From Alphaproteobacteria bacterium UBA1002 (GTDB lineage Bacteria; Pseudomonadota; Alphaproteobacteria; Rickettsiales; UBA998), in assembly GCA_002291845.1 (NCBI GenBank), contig DBAU01000030.1, forward strand, positions 1-8,712: 8,712 nt of DNA, in the 5' to 3' direction. The position numbers and the translations under genes are program-made. Below are positions 1 to 6,244 of the stretch, one piece after another. Position 1 is the stretch's first letter, and every line of letters begins with the position of its first letter. The notes under the pieces were generated by a model, which saw only the letters and a list, made by a program, of their open reading frames with translations, was not told the origin of the DNA and did no database searches.

Positions 1-1
1 C

Positions 2-1255
2 ATCAACCGCAAGGTTCTTTTTTCGGGTATGATTGGCAACGGCTTGGAATGGTATGATTATGCCCTTTATGACCACATGGCGTTTATATTTTCAAAAATC
101 TTTTTTCCTTCCGAAGATGCCAGTTTTGGTCTGATTCTAACCTATCTCACCTTTGCAGCGGGATTCGTCTCGCGGCCCCTTGGGGCGATTATTTTTGGCC
201 GTATCGGTGACAAATATGGCCGAAAGAAAGCGCTGGTTTCAGCGATGATCCTGATGGCGATACCCACCGGGTGTATTGGTTTGCTGCCTACCTATGAGAT
301 GATTGGGGTGGCAGCGCCCATTTTATTGCTGACCATTCGCATACTGCAGGGGCTATCTTTAGGTGGTGCCTTCAGCGGCTCTATCTCTTACGTGGTGGAG
401 CATGCGCCCGGATCCATGCGTGGTAGGATTGGCAGTGTGATGATGCTCAGCCTGGTGATCGGCTTTCTTTTTGGAGCCATCGTATCGACCATTGTGGCCA
501 GTAGTATGTCCGTGGAAGCCTTTGAAAGCTGGGGGTGGCGGTTGCCATTTTTCCTCGGTGTGGGCATCGGACTTGTTGGTTTTTACATCCGAAATCATGG
601 CGAAGAGAGCCCTGTTTATGAGGAAGCAAAAAAAACCGGTGCTCTTTCACAAACACCCGTGAAAGATGCGTTTCTGCGTCACCCCATGCGTATGTTTGAG
701 GCCTTTGCCATTTATCTGTTTGTGACGGTACCGTTTTACATCATCAGTATTTACATGATTGCGTACAGTAAGCGGCATCTGATGATGAGTGCCGAAGATG
801 CGTTACTCATCAATTCCTTGGCGATGGCAAGCATGTTCGTAACGATTTGGCCTGCCGCAAAACTCTGTGATCGTTATGGAAGAAAGCCGGTGTTGATTGT
901 GGCCATTATTTTGATGTTGGCCCTCACCTATCCGGCGTTTCAAATCATGCTCATGGGTGGGTTCGCGAATGTACTTATCGGGCAAATGATGCTGGCGCTG
1001 GTTTTGGGGATTTACCTAGCCCCGGTGCCAGCCCTTCTCGTGGAGGTGTTTCCCACGAGCATTCGCTACACAGGTATGTCGCTCGCATATAATTTCTGCG
1101 CGATTCTGGGGGGCTTTACCCCCTCGATTGCCGAGTTTCTGATTCGTGAGACCGGTGACCGTTCGGCGATTATGCTTCTGCTGGTTGCCGCAGGCTTTAT
1201 CTCGCTCACCGCGCTTTTGTTTTATAAAGACCGTTGGCGTGAGCCGCTTGCCTAA
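2..1255 (+). CDS. MFS transporter of the metabolite:H+ symporter (MHS, ProP-like) family, 5'-truncated by the window edge
   Basis: This is an inner-membrane secondary transporter that probably couples uptake of a small metabolite or osmolyte to proton entry. The frame is open from base 2, reading INRKVLFSG before the first ATG at 29. In MHS proteins the text around 'GNxLEWYDxALY' lies close behind the true N-terminus, so the real start is probably a few codons left of the window. Counting from the ATG at 29 (408 residues), the loop 2-3 signature GRIGDKYGRK sits at 57-66. A RILQGLSLGG helix follows at 104-113, WGWRLPF at 168-174, the second-half copy CDRYGRKPVL at 280-289, and EVFPTSIRYTGMSLAYN at 339-355. 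These are hallmarks of the MHS family (ProP, KgtP, ShiA type). About twelve hydrophobic segments are visible. The substrate cannot be read from the sequence. Family confidence is high, the specific function is unknown, and no partner gene is evident in the window. Confidence 0.93.
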   Translation: MNRKVLFSGMIGNGLEWYDYALYDHMAFIFSKIFFPSEDASFGLILTYLTFAAGFVSRPLGAIIFGRIGDKYGRKKALVSAMILMAIPTGCIGLLPTYEMIGVAAPILLLTIRILQGLSLGGAFSGSISYVVEHAPGSMRGRIGSVMMLSLVIGFLFGAIVSTIVASSMSVEAFESWGWRLPFFLGVGIGLVGFYIRNHGEESPVYEEAKKTGALSQTPVKDAFLRHPMRMFEAFAIYLFVTVPFYIISIYMIAYSKRHLMMSAEDALLINSLAMASMFVTIWPAAKLCDRYGRKPVLIVAIILMLALTYPAFQIMLMGGFANVLIGQMMLALVLGIYLAPVPALLVEVFPTSIRYTGMSLAYNFCAILGGFTPSIAEFLIRETGDRSAIMLLLVAAGFISLTALLFYKDRWREPLA

Positions 1256-1310
1256 TGCTGCCCTGTTGCATGGACAGACGAAGTCGTGGCATGCCGTCCT
1301 CGCCGCCGGA

Positions 1311-1319
1311 TGCTATAGT
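1311..1319 (+). promoter_or_regulatory. Possible extended -10 element upstream of the tatA-like gene
   Basis: TGCTATAGT resembles an extended -10 (TGnTATAAT with one mismatch). It lies about 100 bases before the tatA-like ATG, in the 164-bp gap after the MFS gene. No convincing -35 is seen at 16-18 bases; GTGGCA at 1286-1291 is too far away. It could drive the tatA-like/permease pair, but a chance match is quite possible. No clear terminator hairpin for the MFS gene was found in this gap. Confidence 0.25.
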
Positions 1320-1419
1320 GAGACGTAAAGACCGCTCCTCGCCGAGTTAGAGGCTTTATGCATGGCTTTGATGCAAGAAAGCGGTTTGCAAAAAGCAGCA
1401 AGAGGCGTAAAAGAGCGCG

Positions 1420-1602
1420 ATGAGTCTCGGATTCGGCGAACTGATCATCATTCTGCTGATTGTTGTGCTCCTTTTTGGCGCGGGACGTATTCCGCGCTTG
1501 ATGGGTGATGTCGGCAAAGGCCTGCGCGCCCTGCGCGACGGGCTGAAGGATGAGCCGCGCAACACCGCAGCTCGTCCTGAAGACCCTTCGCGAGATCTCT
1601 GA
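1420..1602 (+). CDS. tatA: Twin-arginine translocase TatA/TatE family small subunit
   Basis: The product is a 60-residue single-span inner-membrane protein of the TatA/E type. These subunits polymerise with TatBC to move folded twin-arginine substrates across the membrane. The layout is canonical: a short N-terminus with a polar residue (E7) before a hydrophobic helix at about 8-20, the FG hinge at 19-20 with a proline at 25, then an amphipathic helix rich in Arg/Lys/Asp at about 26-44 (LMGDVGKGLRALRDGL), and a short charged tail. It is shorter than E. coli TatA (about 89) and close to TatE (about 67). The start is well fixed because an in-frame TAA lies at 1408-1410. Upstream purine-rich text (AGAGG at 1401, AAGAG at 1411) gives only a modest ribosome site. 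The gene ends 3 bases before the next one, implying coupled translation. No tatB or tatC is next to it. The E7 residue is somewhat TatB-like, but the length and hinge favour TatA/E. Confidence 0.87.
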   Translation: MSLGFGELIIILLIVVLLFGAGRIPRLMGDVGKGLRALRDGLKDEPRNTAARPEDPSRDL

Positions 1603-1605
1603 GCC

Positions 1606-3612
1606 ATGGCAATCCGTAGTCGTCAAAGCACCCCGCTGCCTCAGACCTTTGGCCAACGCTTGAGCCATTTTCTGCTTGGACCGCCGCGTGATCCGTTGGG
1701 GAAGGAAACCCGTCAGCATATTGCACTCGCTGCTTTTTTCGCGTGGGTAGGGCTCGGGGCCGACGGGCTATCTTCCTCCTGCTACGGCCCTGAGGAGGCC
1801 TTCGTCGCGCTTGGTGCGCATACGGACTTGGCCGTATTTCTCGCCATTGCCACGTTTATTACGGTACTCATTATCTCACTTGCTTATTCACAGGTGATCG
1901 AGCTTTTTCCCGATGGCGGCGGCGGCTACCGTGTCGCGAGCACCCTGATCGGCCCGAAAGCCGGGCTGGTGGCTGGATCGGCGATTATTGTGGATTACGT
2001 CCTGATGATTGCTATTTCAGTGGCCAGCGGCACCGACGCGTTATTCAGTTCGCTGCCCAAGGAGTGGCAGCCCTTCAAGCTGGGGGTGGAATCGGTGCTG
2101 ATTCTCTTCCTTGCCTATCTCAACCTACGCGGCATGAAAGAATCGATCAAGGTTCTGCTGCCGATTTTCCTGTGCTTTGTGGTCTCGCACTTCCTGGTGA
2201 TTGTGTATGGCATCGGCAGCCATGCGTCCGGCATCGGTGATCTGATTCCTAACGCCATCGACGAGAGTGAAAATCTCTCCAGCCAGCTCGGCATGCTGTT
2301 TGTCGTCTCGCTGTTCCTCAAGGCATTCTCGCTGGGCGGCGGTACGTATACGGGGATTGAGACCGTCTCCAATAATATGCACACGCTGGCCGAGCCGCGC
2401 GTCCGTACCGGCCGCATGACGATGGTCCTGGTCGCGCTATCGCTGTCCTTCATGGCGGCAGGGATCATCATGCTCTATCTGCTGTGGGGCGTCTCCAAGG
2501 TGCCGGGAGAGACGCTGAATGCCTCTGCCTTCCGTGCCATTACGGCAGGGTGGGAGGTAGGGGGGTATTCCATCTCCGGCGGCGTGGTGGCCATGTTGCT
2601 GCTGTTTGAAACCGGGCTGTTGCTGGTGGCGGCCAATGCGGGCTTCCTCGCGGGCCCCGCGGTGCTCGCCAACATGGCCAATGACCGCTGGGTGCCGCAT
2701 TTCTTCAGCGCGCTCTCCAGCCGACTGGTCACGCGGAATGGCGTGGTGCTGCTGGCCTGCGCCGCCATTGCCGCGCTATTCATCACCGATGGCAAAGTGC
2801 ATCTGCTGGTGATTCTGTACTCTATCAACGTGTTTCTGACCTTCTCGCTGTCGCTGACCGGGCTGTGCATCCATTGGGTGAAGTCGCGGCGGCAGCATCG
2901 TTGGTGGCCGCTGCGCCTGTTTATGTCGGCGCTGGGGCTGGTCGTCTGTCTGTCGATTCTGGTGGTCACCACCTACGAGAAATTCTTCACTGGCGGCTGG
3001 ATGACGCTGGTTATCACCTCCGTGGTAATTCTGATCGGCTACGCGATCAACCGCCATTACCGTCACATCGCCAAGCGCATGCGCGAGGCGGATGAGCTGT
3101 TTGCCGAAGCCGACATCTCCACCCGAAAAGCAGATGAACTGCCGCCGATGGAAAAAATGGACAGCACCGCAGTGATTCTGGTCAGCGAAAGCTACGGAAA
3201 CGGAATGCATACGCTGCTCTGGCTGCTGCGCCTGTTCCCGGGGGTGTTTAAGAACATCCTGTTTGTCGGGGTGGGTGAGATCGGCTCCGAGCAGTTCGCC
3301 CGCGATGCTTCGCTGGAAGATCTGCGCAAAGGCATCAAAACCACGCTTAAATTGCTCTCCGGCTACTGCACCCGGCGCGGCATCCCCTCCAGCTATTTCG
3401 TTGCGTATGGTACGGACGTGGTAGATGAATACACCAAGCTAGTGCATCAGGTGATGGCCGAATTCCCGCGGGCGGTGTTCTTTGGGAGTAAACTAATTTT
3501 CGATAATGAAAATATCATCACTCAGATGTTGCATAACCAGACCGCCTATATCCTGCAGCGCCGTCTGCACCGTCTGGGGCGCACCATGGTGATCCTGCCC
3601 ATGAAGGCCTAA
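1606..3612 (+). CDS. KimA-like APC-fold permease, probable K+:H+ symporter with C-terminal cytosolic domain
   Basis: A 668-residue inner-membrane transporter of the APC superfamily. The membrane part (about 40-480, roughly twelve helices) carries GADGLSSSCYGPEEAF at 51-66, GGGGYRV at 104-110 and a VDYVLMIAISVASG helix at 129-142. D53/Y60, D130/S138, T249/E252 and Y405 keep the spacing and local context of the K+-coordinating residues I recall for Bacillus KimA (D36/Y43, D117/S125, T230/E233, Y377). That makes potassium uptake the best guess. Residues 481-515 form a charged linker. Residues about 518-668 look like a universal-stress-protein-type alpha/beta domain, as in KimA. The start ATG lies 3 bases after the tatA-like stop with no separate strong ribosome site, so translation is probably coupled. 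In Firmicutes KimA is controlled by c-di-AMP; nothing here shows that. An amino-acid permease with the same fold is the alternative. Confidence 0.8.
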   Translation: MAIRSRQSTPLPQTFGQRLSHFLLGPPRDPLGKETRQHIALAAFFAWVGLGADGLSSSCYGPEEAFVALGAHTDLAVFLAIATFITVLIISLAYSQVIELFPDGGGGYRVASTLIGPKAGLVAGSAIIVDYVLMIAISVASGTDALFSSLPKEWQPFKLGVESVLILFLAYLNLRGMKESIKVLLPIFLCFVVSHFLVIVYGIGSHASGIGDLIPNAIDESENLSSQLGMLFVVSLFLKAFSLGGGTYTGIETVSNNMHTLAEPRVRTGRMTMVLVALSLSFMAAGIIMLYLLWGVSKVPGETLNASAFRAITAGWEVGGYSISGGVVAMLLLFETGLLLVAANAGFLAGPAVLANMANDRWVPHFFSALSSRLVTRNGVVLLACAAIAALFITDGKVHLLVILYSINVFLTFSLSLTGLCIHWVKSRRQHRWWPLRLFMSALGLVVCLSILVVTTYEKFFTGGWMTLVITSVVILIGYAINRHYRHIAKRMREADELFAEADISTRKADELPPMEKMDSTAVILVSESYGNGMHTLLWLLRLFPGVFKNILFVGVGEIGSEQFARDASLEDLRKGIKTTLKLLSGYCTRRGIPSSYFVAYGTDVVDEYTKLVHQVMAEFPRAVFFGSKLIFDNENIITQMLHNQTAYILQRRLHRLGRTMVILPMKA

Positions 3613-3622
3613 GCCGCTTTTC

Positions 3623-3651
3623 TTGCCAGAATAGCACGATCGCCCTATATC
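3623..3651 (+). promoter_or_regulatory. Candidate sigma70-type promoter for the ABC exporter
   Basis: TTGCCA (3623-3628, 5 of 6 to TTGACA) and TATATC (3646-3651, 4 of 6 to TATAAT) are separated by exactly 17 bases in the short gap between the permease and the ABC gene. Transcription would start near 3657-3659, only 3-5 bases before the ATG at 3662. No Shine-Dalgarno sequence is visible before that ATG, so the two observations agree with a nearly leaderless mRNA. Read-through from the permease, whose stop is 49 bases upstream, is the alternative. Confidence 0.4.
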
Positions 3652-3661
3652 CATCGGCCAG

Positions 3662-5431
3662 ATGACATCTTTTCCTACCACCTTATCCGGATTGTTCCGC
3701 GAATATCTCAGTCGCCAGAAGCTGGGCATGGCCATTCTGATGTTGTTTCCCACGGCGATCGTGCTGGAAAGCACCGTCATGCCGTATGCGCTTCGGATGA
3801 TCGTGAATACCCTCCAGACGGCCGATGCCGCTGATGCGGATGTCTGGGCACGCCTTAGCCCGGCGATGGTGCTCTATATCGGTGCACAGGGGGCGATGTT
3901 TTTGCTTTTTCGTATTCAGGACTGGGTCTCGACTCGGGTTAAACCGCGTCTGCTGGCAGAGATGCGACTCGACGCATTTGCCCATGCGCAGCGCCACTCA
4001 CATCGCTTTTTTACCGATCATTTTGCCGGGAGCCTTGCCAATAAAGTGGCTGATATTCCACGTGCTTTCAGCACGTTGCTTGATAATATCAACTGGCGTT
4101 TCACCCCGGCGCTCAGTGTGACATCAAGCGTACTGATCACCGTTGCGATCTTGCATTGGCAGGCGGCGGCACTGCTACTGGTCTGGACATTGATCCATCT
4201 GAGGATTGCTTGGTGTTTTGCGCGTCCCATTAATGCACAATCGCAAGAGAATGCAGAGCATCGCAGCGCGTTACAGGGGTTGATGGTTGACAGCTTCACC
4301 AACCAGCTTGCCGCGCGCCTGTTTGCCCGTTTCGCGCAGGAGCGGGCGGTTCTGTCAGAGGCGCAGGCAAAGGAATGCCGCAGCTTCCAGCAGATGATGC
4401 GTACCATGTTCCGCATGCGGTTCTGCCTTGATTTGCCGATGCTGGTGGCGGTGATTTTGTTGCTTTTCCTATGTGTTTGGCTCTGGCAGGCGCAGGCGCT
4501 TTTGGTAGGGGATATCGTGTTTATCCTCTATGCGGCCATGAATGTGATGACGTGGGTGTGGATGTTTGCCACCGAGCTTCCACAGTTTTACGCCGATAGC
4601 GGGGTGATACGTCAGGCGCTGGATACTCTCCGCGCACCGCTGGATGTCCATGATACGCCGGGCGCGGAGGTGCTGCGCGTAGATGGCGGTGCTATTACGT
4701 TTGAACAGGTGCGCTTTGGCTACCGCGAACCGGGTGGGGTGTTTGACGGGCTCTCTGTCAGTATCGCACCGGGTGAACGGGTGGGGCTGGTCGGGTTTTC
4801 TGGCAGCGGAAAGACCACCTTTATCAACCTGTTGCTTCGCCTGTACGATGTGCAGGGCGGCCGCATCCTCATTGACGGGCAGGACATCGCGCAGGTGACT
4901 CAGGACTCGCTGCATGAGGCGATTGCCGTGATCCCGCAGGATACCTCGCTGTTTCACCGCTCCTTGTGCGACAATATCCGCTATGGCCGCCCGGAGGCAA
5001 CGATGGAGGAGGTGATCGCCGCGGCGCGGCAGGCCGAATGCCATGAGTTTATTACGGGGCTGGAGCAGGGATATGAAACCGAAGTGGGCGAACGCGGAGT
5101 GAAGCTCTCCGGTGGACAGCGGCAACGCATTGCGCTGGCCCGCGTCATATTGAAGAATGCGCCGATTCTGGTGATGGATGAGGCCACCTCGGCGCTGGAT
5201 TCGGTGACCGAGCGGGTGATTCAGCAGGCGATGGAAACGCTCATGCAGGGTCGCACCGCCATTGTGATTGCCCACCGGCTTTCCACGCTGGCCCATCTGG
5301 ACCGTATTCTCGTGTTTAATCAGGGCCGCCTTGTGGAGCAGGGGAGCCATGATACGCTGCTGGCGGCCGGGGGGCATTACGCCCATCTCTGGCGGATGCA
5401 AGCCGGTGGATTTCTGCCGGAAGTGGCCTAG
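3662..5431 (+). CDS. ABC exporter half-transporter (fused permease and ATPase, MsbA/multidrug type)
   Basis: A 589-residue type IV ABC exporter half that would act as a homo- or heterodimer in the inner membrane and use ATP to export a lipid, peptide or drug-like substrate. The N-terminal half (about 20-310) has six hydrophobic segments: near 21-45, 66-84, 147-165, 167-185, 258-276 and 280-300. The ATPase domain is complete. It has an A-loop tyrosine at Y354, Walker A GFSGSGKTT 378-386, Q-loop Q426, signature LSGGQ 482-486, Walker B ILVMDE 502-507, D-loop SALD 510-513 and switch H538. There is no N-terminal C39 peptidase domain, so it is not an obvious bacteriocin or type I secretion exporter. 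No Shine-Dalgarno is seen at the ATG; the next in-frame Met is residue 23, inside the first helix, so 3662 is favoured. Its TAG overlaps the stop of the convergent gene. The substrate is not readable, and nothing ties it to the adhesin at 6245. Confidence 0.92.
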   Translation: MTSFPTTLSGLFREYLSRQKLGMAILMLFPTAIVLESTVMPYALRMIVNTLQTADAADADVWARLSPAMVLYIGAQGAMFLLFRIQDWVSTRVKPRLLAEMRLDAFAHAQRHSHRFFTDHFAGSLANKVADIPRAFSTLLDNINWRFTPALSVTSSVLITVAILHWQAAALLLVWTLIHLRIAWCFARPINAQSQENAEHRSALQGLMVDSFTNQLAARLFARFAQERAVLSEAQAKECRSFQQMMRTMFRMRFCLDLPMLVAVILLLFLCVWLWQAQALLVGDIVFILYAAMNVMTWVWMFATELPQFYADSGVIRQALDTLRAPLDVHDTPGAEVLRVDGGAITFEQVRFGYREPGGVFDGLSVSIAPGERVGLVGFSGSGKTTFINLLLRLYDVQGGRILIDGQDIAQVTQDSLHEAIAVIPQDTSLFHRSLCDNIRYGRPEATMEEVIAAARQAECHEFITGLEQGYETEVGERGVKLSGGQRQRIALARVILKNAPILVMDEATSALDSVTERVIQQAMETLMQGRTAIVIAHRLSTLAHLDRILVFNQGRLVEQGSHDTLLAAGGHYAHLWRMQAGGFLPEVA

Positions 5432-5787
5432 CGCTCCGTCGTAGGGCGCGGACGCCATCCGGCACTCATGCATTTATGACGAACATGGGATTGCACACGT
5501 TCAGCGGTCCCTGACTCCAAGCGTAGTGTGGAAATAAGCTGACGGGCCATTTCGGGTGCCATGGGGATATGAATCTCGGGGGCACCTGCCGCAGCAGGAC
5601 AGATTATTCCTCCGACCATGCCGTTCTCACTGCGCCCGGCAACAGATGGTTCTGCGGTTTGTCCCTCAGGCAAGACAAAAAGTTGCGCCCAGCCGGGCAC
5701 GATGCTTGCCGGATCACCGGCATGTCCTGCCTGTGCAATCTCTAGGCTGGCGCCGTCTCCGTAGCCTGTTCTTCGCCGTGGGTCCAT
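5428..5787 (-). CDS. Hypothetical protein of 119 residues, convergent with the ABC exporter gene
   Basis: I do not recognise this protein. On the minus strand the ATG at 5787 is preceded by a good ribosome site (AAGGA at 5799-5795, 7 bases from the start), which is the main reason to believe in it. The product begins with an Arg-rich stretch (MDPRRRTGYG) and continues with a plausible globular middle (SIVPGWAQLFVLPEG at about 28-42, GGIICPAAAGAPEIHIPMAP at about 59-78). It ends in a basic tail with several histidines and arginines. No signal peptide, membrane segment or known catalytic motif is visible. The competing plus-strand frame (5556-5789) is rich in Arg, His and Cys with no ordered pattern and reads like a shadow. 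The stop TAG shares the palindrome CTAG with the stop of the ABC gene. The gene is transcribed away from the tRNA. It could still be a spurious frame. Confidence 0.55.
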   Translation of the reverse strand: MDPRRRTGYGDGASLEIAQAGHAGDPASIVPGWAQLFVLPEGQTAEPSVAGRSENGMVGGIICPAAAGAPEIHIPMAPEMARQLISTLRLESGTAERVQSHVRHKCMSAGWRPRPTTER

Positions 5788-5794
5788 AGGTGTT

Positions 5795-5799
5795 TCCTT
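5795..5799 (-). promoter_or_regulatory. Ribosome binding site of the 119-residue minus-strand gene
   Basis: Read on the minus strand, AAGGA lies within AAAGGAAA, 7 bases before the ATG at 5787. It is the best-placed ribosome site among the protein genes of this window and supports both the gene and its start. Confidence 0.55.
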
Positions 5800-5897
5800 T
5801 ATTCTGGCAAATCTTTAGCAGGAACGTATGACAGGTTCGTGACACCGCATAAGTTGCCGTATCCTGCGCCATTGATCTCTCGATGCGGGTGTAGGCC

Positions 5898-5926
5898 TTG
5901 GGCTTCTGGCCGCTCTATGCTAACAG
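5898..5926 (+). promoter_or_regulatory. Weak candidate promoter for tRNA-Arg
   Basis: TTGGGC (5898-5903) and TAACAG (5921-5926), the latter preceded by TGC as in an extended -10, are 17 bases apart. They would place the transcription start a few bases before the mature tRNA 5' end at 5937. Each hexamer matches consensus only partly, so the call rests mainly on position. Confidence 0.25.
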
Positions 5927-5936
5927 TTTTTGCTGT

Positions 5937-6013
5937 GGGGCCGTAGCTCAGCTGGATAGAGCGAGCGATTCCTAATCGCTAGGTCGGAGGTTCAAATCCT
6001 CTCGGTCCCACCA
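5937..6013 (+). tRNA. tRNA-Arg(CCU), CCA encoded
   Basis: A complete 77-base cloverleaf can be folded by hand. The acceptor stem GGGGCCG (5937-5943) pairs with CGGTCCC (6003-6009) with one G-U. The D stem is GCTC (5946-5949) with GAGC (5959-5962), and its loop holds the conserved GG and then A at the position expected for A20, an arginine identity base. The anticodon stem is AGCGA (5964-5968) with TCGCT (5976-5980) around the loop TTCCTAA. The T stem is GGAGG (5986-5990) with CCTCT (5998-6002), and its loop TTCAAAT is normal. The anticodon CCT (5971-5973) reads the codon AGG, a rare arginine codon in many bacteria. Discriminator A6010 is followed by an encoded CCA. Confidence 0.97.
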
Positions 6014-6244
6014 CGGAGGCAAATTTTGTGTCTTTTTGGCGCAAATCGATGCTAGAAAAGCACTTTTTATGGAAAAAATCACCGTCCTTCTTGGGCAGCT
6101 TATAAACTTACAGTGTGAAGGTTTCCCACCCCTTAAACATGAGTTTTGGGCACAAACAGCGGAAGTCAATTTGCACAGAATAAATCAATATTTTAGCAAG
6201 TTCTTCATCTTTGCGATTTATGGTGAAAGCAGGGTGTAGAAGCT
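6014..6244. other. AT-richer spacer between tRNA-Arg and the giant repeat protein
   Basis: This 231-bp stretch is visibly richer in A and T than the flanking genes and probably holds the promoter and leader of the long gene at 6245. TATAAA (6101-6106) and TTGCAC (6171-6176) are present, but no -35/-10 pair with proper spacing stands out. A TTG-initiated frame (6036-6239, with an internal ATG at 6069) exists. It has no convincing ribosome site and no recognisable features, so I do not call it a gene. No clear stem-loop terminator for the tRNA was found, although a short T run lies at 6032-6036. Confidence 0.4.

Noticed and set aside
4469..5473. 334-residue minus-strand frame opposite the ABC exporter
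   Set aside because: The plus strand encodes all ABC ATPase motifs in order here. The opposite frame is rich in His/Arg/Gln and has no motif.
5556..5789. 77-residue plus-strand frame opposite the 119-residue minus-strand gene
   Set aside because: It is Arg/His/Cys-rich with no ordered pattern and no good ribosome site, so the minus-strand reading is better supported.
5972..6169. Minus-strand frame ending in WWDREDLNLRPSD
   Set aside because: The REDLNLRPSD text is the antisense translation of the tRNA-Arg gene, a well-known false protein. The frame overlaps the tRNA and has no independent support.
6036..6239. 67-residue plus-strand frame (TTG start, internal ATG at 6069) between the tRNA and the giant gene
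   Set aside because: There is no clear ribosome site and no recognisable features, and it lies in an AT-rich spacer likely to hold the promoter of the next gene.
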